Shown here piece after piece: positions 10,653-20,024 of a DNA stretch of 64,000 nt (its first letter is position 1; the number at the start of each line of letters is the position of its first letter). The DNA is from Phytophthora quininea. Taxonomy: Eukaryota > Oomycota > Peronosporomycetes > Peronosporales > Peronosporaceae. The DNA lies in assembly GCA_011947345.1 (NCBI GenBank), contig JAAVTG010000039.1, forward strand, positions 248,001 to 312,000, given 5' to 3'. The position numbers and the translations under genes are program-made. The notes under the pieces are model-generated. The model saw nothing but the letters and a program-made list of their open reading frames with translations. It searched no databases and was not told the DNA's origin.

Positions 10653-11107
10653 CTTTCGCGGGTGCGGAAACTACAGAATACGGGGCATCTTCAGCCAGCT
10701 ATCGAAATGATGAACATTCTTGCTCCAATTTTCGTCGATGTCTAATGCTTATTGCAACGCAGCATTCTAACAGTGATATTATCGCTCAATACGTCCAGAC
10801 GCGGGTCATCATCGAGTTGGAAGGCAAGCATTTTTAGGTCACCCAGCGGCTAATTATAAGGCCTGTGGGTATCGCTCATGCTTCTGTGCTTTTGCTGCTG
10901 CAGCTGAAGTTCGAGGTCGTCGGTGCAGCATCTGTGCAAGCATGGATCGCGGTCGCCGAGCAGAGCCGTACAGCAATGCAACGATTTGGACGCGCGAAAT
11001 AGCCAGGAACTTGGCTGGACACTTGTCGCGAGTATCCAAGGCTCATAGTTGCGTGGACACAACGTCACCGAAGTGTATCAAACTACCGCAATTTCATCTG
11101 CAGAAAA
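10653..11107. other. Spacer between Kae1 and the CFAP97-like gene
   Basis: Short plus-strand frames occur here (for example from 10942), but none joins cleanly to either neighbour and none has a recognisable domain. The segment probably holds the Kae1 3' untranslated region and the promoter or 5' exons of the next gene. Confidence 0.3.
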
Positions 11108-12810
11108 GATGCCCAACAAGTCCCATGAAAACTCGACAACATTTCCCAGCTGTCCAGGTTACGGATAATAATCGTGACCTGGATTTCAGAACGTTCGGAG
11201 GAGGAAGCGCTCGAGAAGAATCGGAAAACACGGCGATTTCAATTCAAAAGCTGGGATCGACTGGGAAAAATCGATTGCAAAGAGAAAAATCAAGAGCATT
11301 GTGGTGCAACCACTCGTGAAAGACGAAGCTGCTAATCAGGAAGACAGGGAACTACAACGCCAAACGTTCCACGAGCTCCCACCAGCAAAACAACACCGTC
11401 TTGTCAAACTCAACGGAAGTGTGGCGACGTACGACACCCCTCTTGTGTTGCCTCACCACAAGAACCGCCTTCCGAACGACTACAGTAGAAGAAGACAAGA
11501 GCAGATAAAAATCTGGCAGGAGAACCAGGTGAGTTTGGTTGAACGGTTCTAGTTGCACGATGTCAACCATAACTCATTTCTGCAATGAATAGGCTCTCAT
11601 CAAACGGCTACAGAGCACTAAGGCAACCTTAAACTCGAAGGAGTGGGAGCGCGACGGCAAGTGGACACAAGAGTTCCTGAAGAACCAGGAGAAGAGACGA
11701 TCGGTTCTACAACACGAGATGCGGAGAGCCCAGGCCTCACCTCAAGCTGCTCTACGCCCAAAGCCTCTGAAAGCGCTTCACTTGCACCACCTGAAGCACC
11801 GAAGCCACGACTCGCACTCGGAAAGCAATCTGCGATCGACTACTTCGCCTGTAGAATACAATGCAGAAGCAGAGATCAGCGGCGGAGAGCGATCGCGTCG
11901 AGGTTCAACAGGCCATGTGCACACTCGAAGAGCTTTGGATGCCTCATCCCCGCAAGCAACAGCAGCTAATCATCGGCGTATCAAAGAGCTACGAAAACAA
12001 ACACCATTGACAGTAGCGCAATTAACCTTCTCCGATACAGTGGCCGAGGAACCAGCGTCTGACAAGCCAGATGCGTTCATCCCGGACAACGAAATCGTCA
12101 GCGTGCGATTCACTTTCTCTCGTGGACGCAGTCGAGGGAGTGATCGGAACACCAACAGGGAAGGGCAGCTGGAGCAAGTGACGCCATTGGAGGTTAGCGG
12201 CAGCGAACGTGACAAGATGAGTCTCTCGGGTGCTTTCTCTCCTGGAGTCGAATTGGAATCTGCTCTTAACGCGGCATCTACTGATGATGAAGCTTTTGAT
12301 GAACCAGAAAATGACCAAAAAGTGGGTGATATCACGACGGGTGGTAATGCCAGCGTCGAGGAGACTTCAGGTACCGCTGAGAGTGATACGACTTGCACTG
12401 TGTTCGAGGATGTTATTAAGGACACCCCGACGGCTTCGTTCTGTCCGAACGGAGAGAATTTGTCAGGTGAGAATCCGCCAAACGACCAGCAGGAACCCAT
12501 CGACAGTCAGGCCGACGTCGTTAGTACGCCAATGGATGCCGAGGAGTTGAAAATTTCTGCAAGAGACCAACCCGCCGAAGGCCCCGACGATGGAGACGAA
12601 GACGACGAGTACGATGGCGACGACTTTGATGCTTCGGCTAGAGATTTCGTCCCAGTAACAGTTGGCGTTAGAGACAGAAACGAAGCCAGCGGATATGGCA
12701 GCGAGTTTGAAGAGGACACTACCACGAGAGCCGACCGTGAAGTTGCTGACAACCAGCAAGACGAAGATGATGTAGAAGTTTCGTATTCACATGATGATTT
12801 CGTAGATTAA
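11108..12810 (+). CDS. CFAP97/hemingway-like protein with long acidic tail
   Basis: The core spans two exons, one ending at 11528 and one from 11593 to 12810, joined in phase. Across the junction the protein reads YSRRRQEQIKIWQENQALIK followed by RLQSTKATLNSKEWERDGKW. This resembles the hemingway/CFAP97 motif, in which an Arg-rich helix leads into an EN.ALLKRL segment; that family is linked to cilia and flagella. Upstream coding includes ALEKNRKTRRFQFKSWDRLG and continues to the core without stops. The start at 11108 is a guess: it uses ATG-CCC-AAC-AAG and a 32-base GT-AG gap (11157-11188) that keeps phase, which is short for an intron. The last 250 residues are Ser/Asp/Glu-rich and look disordered, ending SYSHDDFVD. 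Confidence 0.55.
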
Positions 12811-12921
12811 CAAGCAAAACGTGTTGCCTTCCTCAACAAACTTGACTCAGTTAAAGCTGTAGCCATATCGTTAAGTACGTCCAATATGGCTAAGTTCGTA
12901 TTGCCATTTTGAACGCGGGCA

Positions 12922-13388
12922 ATGGAGTCGCCGCTGCCTGCGTGCGTTCCTGTCAGCTGCTGCTTCCTCCGTAGCTAACATCCTCTCTCGTCTGTTGTGT
13001 CTCCAGGACGCAGTCGCCTCCGTCTTCTGTTTCGTCGCGTCGCAGCCGTCGAGCGTCGCTGAGCTCGGTGACGTCCTCCGGGCGGCGGAGAAAGGGCCAG
13101 TCGTTGTTTGACCTGGTGTCCTCACTAGGGAAACGCACACCGGAACGCTCGCTACGAAGCCCCGAAGGACCAGTCACGCGCTCCCGGCAATTAGATTTCT
13201 ACAGTGACGGCGTGGAGCAGCCGCAGGAAGACAGTGACGCGAATGTCGTGGACGGGAGTCAGCAGGAAGACAATGGAGAGGCCACAAGTGAGCGGAGCGA
13301 GTCCCAAAATGATGACAACTCCGAGCAAGTTGAGCAGGACCAGGATAAGGCTGAGGAGAGCGGCGACCGGTGCGCTGCTGAGAGCTGA
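12922..13388 (+). CDS. Low-complexity Ser/Arg- and Gln/Glu-rich protein
   Basis: The function is unknown. Two exons fit: 12922-12941 (MESPLPA, donor GTGCGT) and 13007-13388, giving a Ser/Arg-rich start (VSSRRSRRASLSSVTSSGRR), then QSLFDLVSSLGKRTPERSL and an acidic Gln-rich tail. A further donor near 13370 (GGTGCGCT) and an acceptor at 13438 with a good branch-like CTAAT would splice this to DNA just before the telobox gene. The resulting frame is one base off from that gene. It could therefore be the N-terminal part of the telobox protein, separated by an artefactual frameshift. Treat it as separate until that is resolved. Confidence 0.4.
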
Positions 13389-13507
13389 AACAGTTATTGA
13401 AAGGTGATGATGACTAATGTTAAGAGTTTTGTGTAGACCTCCATCCAATGACACTGCATCGGCCTCTGTAGCAACTCGGAACGACGAGGCGGCACAGCAC
13501 CCGCTAA

Positions 13508-14332
13508 ATGGCCGACAACGGGGAGAAGAAAAAGGTGTACTGGACGTCAGCAGAAGTCGACTGCCTGTACGCTGGTGTTGAGAAGTTTGGTGCCGGCAAT
13601 TGGAAATTAATCCTCGAGGACGGAAGGGGCGTCTTCCTGGTGCATCGAACTAATGTGGACCTCAAGGTATGCACTGCGTTGAGCCTGAGTTGCGTGTAGT
13701 GACTCTCACCACTCGCATCGTCGATTTCGTCCAGGACAAGTGGAAAAATATCCATTTCGACCGACCGACGAGACAGCCAAAGAGACAAAGGCAACATGAA
13801 CCGCAAGAAGAAGTAAACGAGGTCGACCCCGAAGAGGACGCGAATGAGGTTGAAGCCCCGTCGGATACAAATGCGAAAGGATTGCCTCGCCGCAAAGCGG
13901 CAATGGCAGCGGATCAGGGAATGGTTGCTATGGTTGCGGCAGAAAATGAAAACTTCGACCAAGACTCCCTGGTCGATACTGATGACAATCAACTATCAGG
14001 GATCGTGACGCTAAATCTCGCGACGGACGAGTCCTTTCCGCAGGTACGACAAATTAGACAACACAACAAAGTCGTCGGTTCTAACTTCTGTTTTGTATTC
14101 CCAGTTTATTGATTACGATGTGAACGTGGACGCTTGCAAGGTTGTGTCGGCGTTGAAACGGCGCATTCGGTCCAAATTGTTGCCAAGTGCATCGCGTAAG
14201 GCAGAGATACAGCTTGTTGGACTGCGTTCGAGGCGCTTGCTTGACGACAGCGATCAAATCACGCACTGCATCAGCGAGAACGGCCCCGAATTTTTCATCG
14301 TGTTTGAAGAGGGGCCAGAGGCATTTGTGTGA
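13508..14332 (+). CDS. Telobox Myb/SANT DNA-binding protein (TRF-like)
   Basis: Telobox Myb domains bind double-stranded telomeric repeats. Three exons are readable and in phase: 13508-13666, 13735-14043 and 14105-14332. The Myb domain fills residues 10-56: VYWTSAEVDCLYAGVEKFGA, GNWKLILED, and across the first intron HRTNVDLKDKWKNI. The last element is the telobox signature (VDLKDKWRN in TRF1/TRF2 and plant TRP proteins). A Lys/Arg-rich and acidic linker follows. The C-terminal 75 residues (VSALKRRIRSKLLPSASRKA, LVGLRSRRLLDDSDQITHCI) could be a ubiquitin-like fold, which is an inference from pattern only. An in-frame TAA immediately precedes the ATG, supporting this start. In TRF proteins the telobox is C-terminal; here it is N-terminal. 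Confidence 0.8.
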
Positions 14333-14424
14333 AGGCAAAATCTAGCACAGCAGCTTGTCATTCAAGAGGTTATTTTCTCGGCTCCAAGTCACGATGCAGA
14401 CGAGCTAACAAACCCAAGAATGAA

Positions 14425-15277
14425 TCAAATTCCCCAGACATAGTTGGCGAATGACAAGTGACCCGCACCCCACCCGCCGAAAACGCCTTCTCCTCCTGGA
14501 TGCCCTGGCTCCATTCCTGCGCCACCGGCGACAATAAACGGCAGGAAATGATCAGGTGTCGGGTGCGCTCGATTGGCTCCAGGTGCCGTCTGCCAGTTCT
14601 TGAGCTGCTCTTCTCGCTGGATTATTGTCCAGTCCGACTTGGACGTCATGGTCTTGTCCAACCAATCTTGAAATGATCCTGCCCAGTACCAACGGGTGAT
14701 TCGGATCCGTGTCGCCGTTTAGATTGTGCGTGGACTGACCGGAGGTCATGATCAATGTGTCCTCTTCGCGGAAAGGAGCGATGACCTTTCCAAGGTCAAG
14801 GTGAGCGTCGTTGCTCAAGCGTGAGTTGATGGACATCGTAACGATCGGAATATCTGCCTCTGGACGGATCAGCAGCATTGGGACGAACACGCCGTGGTCG
14901 AAACCTCGATCCACCAGCTTGGCCTCGATGTTGTTCTTCTCGAGCTGCTGCTTGACTCTCTGGGCGAAAGCAGAGTCGCCTTTGGCCGGATACACGACCT
15001 TGTAAGCTTTTGGAGAGAAGCCGTAGTAGTTGTACAGCATTTTGGGGTTGGCAGCATTGGAAATCTCGAAGCCACTGGTTTTAGACTCCCAGTGCGCCGA
15101 AACGAAGAGAATGCGCTTCGGTAAATTGGTGCCGGCCGGGTAGAGCTTGTCGAAGATGGTTGTCAGCATTTGAGCTGGAACGCAGTTCTTGTTCATGTCT
15201 GCAATGCCATCGGCAAGAAGCCACAACGGACCGGGTCCGTGTGAGACAGCAACGACGGGGTGGCGAAAGGCTGGCAT
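14425..15277 (-). CDS. DODA/LigB-type extradiol dioxygenase, copy B (frameshifted)
   Basis: This copy begins MPAFRHPVVAVSHGPGPLWL like copies C and E. It carries the SHG, SAHWE, YPAKGD, DRGFDHGVFVPM and SGQSTHN motifs on the way to about 14690. There the frame shifts: the raw frame continues into a nonsense tail, while a frame offset by one resumes as YWAGSFQDWLDKTMTS and runs through HPTPDHFLPFIVAGGAG to the end at 14425. Compared with the other copies, two bases are missing (or one is extra) between about 14684 and 14690. If real, the lesion removes the C-terminal metal-site region and the gene is dead. If not, it is a normal dioxygenase of about 284 residues. It lies in tandem with copy C, in the same orientation. 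Confidence 0.8.
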
Positions 15278-15630
15278 GGTTGAAAGGAGTTGCTGGCTTT
15301 TGGTTTGGTGGAGTTTTGGAAAGTAAAGTGGTTCTGGAGCTCGAAATTCTCCTGGTGTTCACGTAATGACCGCCTTTGGGATTCGCAATCGATTCATGCC
15401 TGGAAACTTCACATCTCTGCTGTGGTATCTCCTTTCTGGTGGTGGTAAACTATTCATAAACTCAAGACGCGTTGGAAGGCGACACTAGTTCTTGACTAAA
15501 ACTTTTGCTGCAAAACTCAAACTAACAGATTTTGTTTTCTGTAGTGGGAAGAACAAAGGAACAACGAAAACTTGCTGAGCTGAATAAGCATTGCATATGA
15601 AAATTTACTTCATCTTTCTTCCTTGGTCAT
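15278..15630. other. Intergenic between dioxygenase copies B and C
   Basis: AT-richer spacer holding the promoter of copy B and the 3' end of copy C. I see no gene or repeat in it. Confidence 0.4.
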
Positions 15631-16491
15631 CTACTTCTGAATGCCCCATGCGTAGTTCGCGAAGGACATGTGGCCCAAGGCCCATCCAGAAAACCAGCCT
15701 TGTGCGCCCGGGTTGCTCTCTTCCTCTCCAGCTCCGCTGCCAACAACAAAAGGGAGGAAATGGTCCGGTGATGGATGTGCAAGTCTCGCGCCAGGAGCTT
15801 TCTGCCAGTTCTTGAGTTGATCGTGCCGTTCGTTTACACTCAATTTCGACTCGGACGTCAACGTGCTGTCAAGCCACGCTTGGAACGACGCCGCCCAGTC
15901 CTGCAATGTGGTGCTGGGGTTGCGAATCATGCGCAGGTTGTGCGTCGATTGACCGGAGCACAAGATCAATGTGTTTTCATCACGGAAGTGAGCCAGCACT
16001 TGGCCCAACTCAATGTGAGCTTGGTTGCCCAGTCTGGAGTTGATGGACATGGTGACGATGGGGATGTCTGCCTCGGGGCGGATCAGCAGCATCGGCACGA
16101 ACACGCCATGGTCGAAACCGCGATCCACTAACTTGGCCTTGATGTTGTTCTTCTCGAGCTGCTGCTTGACCTTCTTGGCGAATTCCGGGTCGCCGTTGGC
16201 GGGGTACACGACGTCGTAGGCCTCTCTGGGGAATCCGTAGTAGTCGAAGATCATGTCGGGCTTGGCGGCGTTAGAGATCTCGAAGCCGCTGCTCTCGGAT
16301 TCCCAGTGGGCCGAGACGTAGAGGATACGCTTGGGCAGGTTGGCGCCCTTGGGGTAGAGCTTGTCGAAGATGGTGCCGAGGTTGCGTGCTGCAAAAGAGG
16401 TCTTGTTCATGCCGTCGAAGCCGTCGTCCAGCAGCCACAATGGGCCGGGACCGTGTGAGACGGCGACGACGGGGTGGCGGAAGGCGGGCAT
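15631..16491 (-). CDS. DODA/LigB-type extradiol dioxygenase, copy C (intact)
   Basis: This is the cleanest cytosolic member: 286 residues in one exon with no frame problem. It starts MPAFRHPVVAVSHGPGPLWL and carries VSAHWE near residue 61, FDYYGFPREAYDVVYPANGD, DRGFDHGVFVPMLLIRPEAD, SGQSTHNL and HPSPDHFLPFVVGSGAG. These hold the His residues expected for metal binding and catalysis in the DODA branch. The segment from about residue 45 to 98 is identical in protein to copy E, although E lies 2 kb away in the opposite orientation. This suggests recent duplication or gene conversion. No signal peptide is present. Confidence 0.85.
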   Translation of the reverse strand: MPAFRHPVVAVSHGPGPLWLLDDGFDGMNKTSFAARNLGTIFDKLYPKGANLPKRILYVSAHWESESSGFEISNAAKPDMIFDYYGFPREAYDVVYPANGDPEFAKKVKQQLEKNNIKAKLVDRGFDHGVFVPMLLIRPEADIPIVTMSINSRLGNQAHIELGQVLAHFRDENTLILCSGQSTHNLRMIRNPSTTLQDWAASFQAWLDSTLTSESKLSVNERHDQLKNWQKAPGARLAHPSPDHFLPFVVGSGAGEEESNPGAQGWFSGWALGHMSFANYAWGIQK

Positions 16492-16744
16492 GGGTTGGTG
16501 GTCGTGTGCACTTGGAGGTGAATTGGAAAGTGAGATTCGGCTTGTAGCCGCACCGCCGGAGTATCCGTCGCTTCGTTCACGTAATCGATCTGCTCCATGC
16601 GGCGTGACAGATCGTCAATGTCTTTCCCAGCCGGCTTCAAGTCGTGACTTGCAACGTTATCCTCTTGAACAAGCGAGCAAGCTTTGATTTGTCCTCAGGA
16701 ATACTGGAGAGATCGGAGTTGTCAACAAAACGAGTCTTTATTGT

Positions 16745-17731
16745 CTACAGTTCGTCCTTGACCACGTCGCTCAAGTTAGTGTCGACACCCCACACGTAGT
16801 TCGCGAAGGACATGTGACCGAGACCCCACCCTCCATTGAGTTTCTTCGCGGCGGGGTGGTTCTCGTCCATGCCGGCTCCAGCCGCCACCACGAACGTCGT
16901 GAAGTGGTCGGGTGTTCGGTGGGCTGTTGACGCGTGCGGAGCGTTTTTCCACGCAGTGACCGAGTTTTGACGCTCTTGGTACGACTTGGTGGAGGCAGAC
17001 GACAACGTCTTGTCCAGCCAGTCCTGGAACTGGACCGCCCAGGGCAGGATCGGGTGCTCGGGCGGGAGCCAGTCGCCGTACATGTCGTGCGTGGCTTGGC
17101 CCGACGTGATGATCAGCGTGTCCTCGTCCCGCAGCGGCGCGAGCGCCTTGCCCAACGCAAAGTGGTCTTTGGGGTCGAACATGCGGTCGTTGATAGACAT
17201 TGTAACCACGGGAATATCTGCCTGAGGACGCATCAGGAACATGGGCACGAACATGCCATGGTCGAATGGGCGGTCCACGAGTTTGGACGCGATGCCACTG
17301 CCAGCCAACAGCTCCTTGACTCTCGCGGCGAAGGCAGGGTCGCCTTTGGCGCCGTATACGAGCTCGTACGACTCGGCCGGGAAGCCGCTGTAGTCGTAGA
17401 ACATCTCCGGCGCGGCCGACTTGGAGATCTCAAGGCCGACACTGCGTGCCTCCCAATGGGCCGACACGAACAGAATGCGCTTGGGCAATTGGGCGTCGGA
17501 CGAGTAGACCTTGCTGAAGATGTCGGCGACGTTCTTGGCCGACTGGCTGTGGCGGTCCAGCCCCACGGCGCCGTCTTCCAGCAGCCAGAGCGGTCCGGCG
17601 CCGTGCGAGACGGCGAGCACAGGCTGACGGAAATTGTTCATGCTTGACGAGGAGGCTTGAGCTGGCGCGGTCACAGTGACGGCAGACCAGAGCGCGGCGA
17701 GGAAGATCGGGAATGACCTCAGCACTCTCAT
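16745..17731 (-). CDS. DODA/LigB-type extradiol dioxygenase, copy D with signal peptide
   Basis: The start at 17731 gives MRVLRSFPIFLAALWSAVTV followed by TAPAQA, a convincing signal peptide, and then the enzyme domain from MNNFRQPVLAVSHGAGPLWL. The frame is open further upstream to 17878, but that extension shows no homology. Motifs are SHGAGPLWLL, VSAHWEAR, YDYSGFPAESYELVYGAKGD, FDHGMFVPMFLMRPQADIPV, SGQATHDM and HRTPDHFTTFVVAAGAG. The protein is about 329 residues with one exon and no frame break. It is the only copy with a predicted secretory leader, so it may act outside the cell or in the endomembrane system, which is unusual for this enzyme class. It sits between copies C and E and is clearly more diverged than either. 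Confidence 0.85.
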   Translation of the reverse strand: MRVLRSFPIFLAALWSAVTVTAPAQASSSSMNNFRQPVLAVSHGAGPLWLLEDGAVGLDRHSQSAKNVADIFSKVYSSDAQLPKRILFVSAHWEARSVGLEISKSAAPEMFYDYSGFPAESYELVYGAKGDPAFAARVKELLAGSGIASKLVDRPFDHGMFVPMFLMRPQADIPVVTMSINDRMFDPKDHFALGKALAPLRDEDTLIITSGQATHDMYGDWLPPEHPILPWAVQFQDWLDKTLSSASTKSYQERQNSVTAWKNAPHASTAHRTPDHFTTFVVAAGAGMDENHPAAKKLNGGWGLGHMSFANYVWGVDTNLSDVVKDEL

Positions 17732-18253
17732 TAGATCGGCCAGTCTTGAAGTGACCGACGTACAAGACCCCACCACCAGATCGGCGGGGCACTCGACCGT
17801 TGAATGCTTCAGTAAACACCAAAGTCTCCACATAGCAGTTTCCGCGCCTCTGATTGGGTAACACCTTTTTGATAACATGGAGATTATACGTAATCTGGTA
17901 AGAACAACTGGCAGTGGCAGTGTTCTAGAGCCACGGCAACCTGTGCGCCGCGCCGCTTGTACACATGAAGCTGCTTGAGGTTCTCATCTTGTGCGAGAGC
18001 CTCGACTGGTGTTGGCGATGCATTTTCATGCTGAGAAGCGTCCCATTATCAATACCTGAAGTTAATATTTTTAGAACACGAACAACTCATAGTACGGCTA
18101 GCCCGAACACCTGGCTTTTGTTCCTTACCAATACCGACGGATTGCCGCATCAATCGCGTCCGAACGTGTTATCATGGCCCACACCACCAGGAAACCGTCC
18201 TCCTCCTCGACGCATTCCTCAATTCACCTCCAAGAGCACACGACCACCAAGCC
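17732..18253. other. Shared divergent promoter region between dioxygenases D and E
   Basis: Copies D (minus) and E (plus) start from opposite sides of this 520-bp spacer, so it should hold both promoters. Short frames occur on both strands but none shows codon bias or a domain. I see no clear core-promoter motif. Confidence 0.4.
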
Positions 18254-19113
18254 ATGCCCGCCTTCCGCCACCCCGTCGTTGCCGTCTCACACGGTCCAGG
18301 TCCGCTCTGGCTGCTATCCTCGGGCTTCGCCGGAATGAGCAATAGCAGTCTCCCTGCACGCACACTGACCACCACGTTCGACAAGCTCTACCCCAAGGGC
18401 GCCAACCTGCCTAAGCGTATCCTCTACGTCTCGGCCCACTGGGAATCCGAGAGCAGCGGCTTCGAGATCTCTAACGCCGCCAAGCCCGACATGATCTTCG
18501 ACTACTACGGATTCCCCAGAGAGGCCTACGACGTCGTGTACCCGCCAACGGCGACCCGGAATTCGCCAAGAAGGTCAAGCAGCAGCTCGAGAAGAACAAC
18601 ATCAAGGCCAAGTTAGTGGATCGCGGTTTCGACCATGGCGTGTTCGTGCCGATGCTGCTGATCCGCCCCGAGGCAGACATCCCCATCGTCACCATGTCCA
18701 TCAACTCCAGACTGGGCAACAAGGCCCACTTCGATCTGGGCCGAGCCATTGCTCCGTTCCGTGATGAAGACACATTGATCTTGTGCTCCGGTCAGGCCAC
18801 GCACAACATGCGCGCCAGTCGCGACCCGAACAACCCGCTGGCCGAATGGGCCGCGGCGTTCCAAGGATGGCTCGACAACACCTTCACGGCCGAGTCAAAG
18901 CTGACCATAGGTCAACGTGGAGACCAGATCCAGAATTGGGAGTCGGCACCCGCTGCACGACTCGCACACCCGACGCCCGACCACTTCATCCCGTTCGTCG
19001 CTGCTGCTGGTGCGGGCATGGAGGAGACGAAGCCCGAGGCCGAGAAACTGTTTGGCGGATGGGGAATGGGCCACATGTCCTTCGCCACCTACGCATGGGG
19101 CGTCGAACACTAA
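18254..19113 (+). CDS. DODA/LigB-type extradiol dioxygenase, copy E (frameshifted)
   Basis: This copy matches copy C almost exactly at the N-terminus (MPAFRHPVVAVSHGPGPLWL, HWESESSGFEISNAAKPDMI, FDYYGFPREAYDVVYP). It then loses frame at 18540-18545: the sequence reads TACCCGCC where copy C has TACCCCGCC. With one C restored it continues through ANGDPEFAKKVKQQLEKNN, DRGFDHGVFVPMLLIRPEAD, SGQATHNM and HPTPDHFIPFVAAAGAG to the stop at 19113. A single missing base in a C run is the only lesion, so this may be a sequencing error. It transcribes away from copy D. Confidence 0.8.
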
Positions 19114-19337
19114 GCTGCGGCTGTAAGTGCATTTAATGCAGCAAAATATATCGTATCCCGCTCAGTTTTACCCTTGCCGTTGTTAGCCACAACGTGAACT
19201 TGTCGAACAAGTGGGAGAGCAAGGAATCGGAACGATAAGCTGCTTCACCTGCCTAGCTAGGCTGATTAGAATCCACCCAACGCCTTTGCCGCTTTATAAA
19301 AACGTAGTGGAATTCTTGGGCTATTCTGCTCCACGCG

Positions 19338-19837
19338 TTACTGTATTTTCGACTTGGCAAACCGCCCTACGGGTGGGGCCACTCCCTTGCCATCGTCCTC
19401 CTTCCACGCCGACAGAATATAGAGTCCAACCACGATATTCACCGACAACACTGCTGTAAACCCGCTGCCATTAGAAAAATCACATCACGCAAACCAATCC
19501 AGCATCAGACGCTTCGTTTCCAACTCCACCTCTAGATACCCAACGAACCTCCACGCGTCTGCATATCTACTGCCTGAAGCGTGATTGCAATAGACAATTG
19601 TGAGTATTCCTTGCATTGTAGAGTTTGCTGAAGCATTTTTACCTGGTGGAAACAGACTCCGAACGCCGAAAAACGTGGTCAAGGGCGCCGCAAACATCAG
19701 GATCGAGAAGATCACGAGCTTCTGCAGCGCCACGCGGTTATGCTTGCGGTTCCTGCACGTCACAAATATCACCGTCAGCGTGATATTACAGGTCCCTCCA
19801 CTCTGCTAGCCCCGCACCCTTCGGCGCGCTGCTGCAT
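19338..19837 (-). CDS. VMA21-like V-ATPase assembly factor
   Basis: VMA21 is a small two-span ER protein that chaperones V-ATPase Vo assembly. The gene is split and has no long ORF. Exon 1 (19818-19837) encodes MQQRAEG. Exon 2 starts at 19752, in phase, with NRKHNRVALQKLVIFSILMF then AAPLTTFFGVRSLF, the first hydrophobic hairpin arm typical of the family. The second span lies in an exon ending at 19338: AVLSVNIVVGLYILSAWKED followed by DGKGVAPPVGRFAKSKIQ and TAA. The middle junction is uncertain. A donor after FPP (about 19647) joins in phase to an acceptor at TTTACAG near 19458, but a small middle exon near 19555-19585 cannot be excluded. Its start codon is about 190 bp from that of the divergent AMSH-like gene. 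Confidence 0.75.
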
Positions 19838-20024
19838 GGCGCTCAAGCTCTTGGTCTCGCCCTTCATCCTGTTGATGCTCACTGCGAACTTAGCGCATAG
19901 CGTCGTGGAAACCGATACAAATCTACGAGCAATACAAACATCCAGTGTGGCGAAATGTTTTTTGTTGCTTCAAGTCTCACGCCTGTCAGTTGCCAATCGG
20001 CCAGAATTCGAACAGACGAGCGAG

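Noticed and set aside
14425..19113. A full aromatic-degradation gene cluster
   Set aside because: Only dioxygenases are present. No hydrolase, decarboxylase, dehydrogenase or transporter of such a pathway lies next to them.
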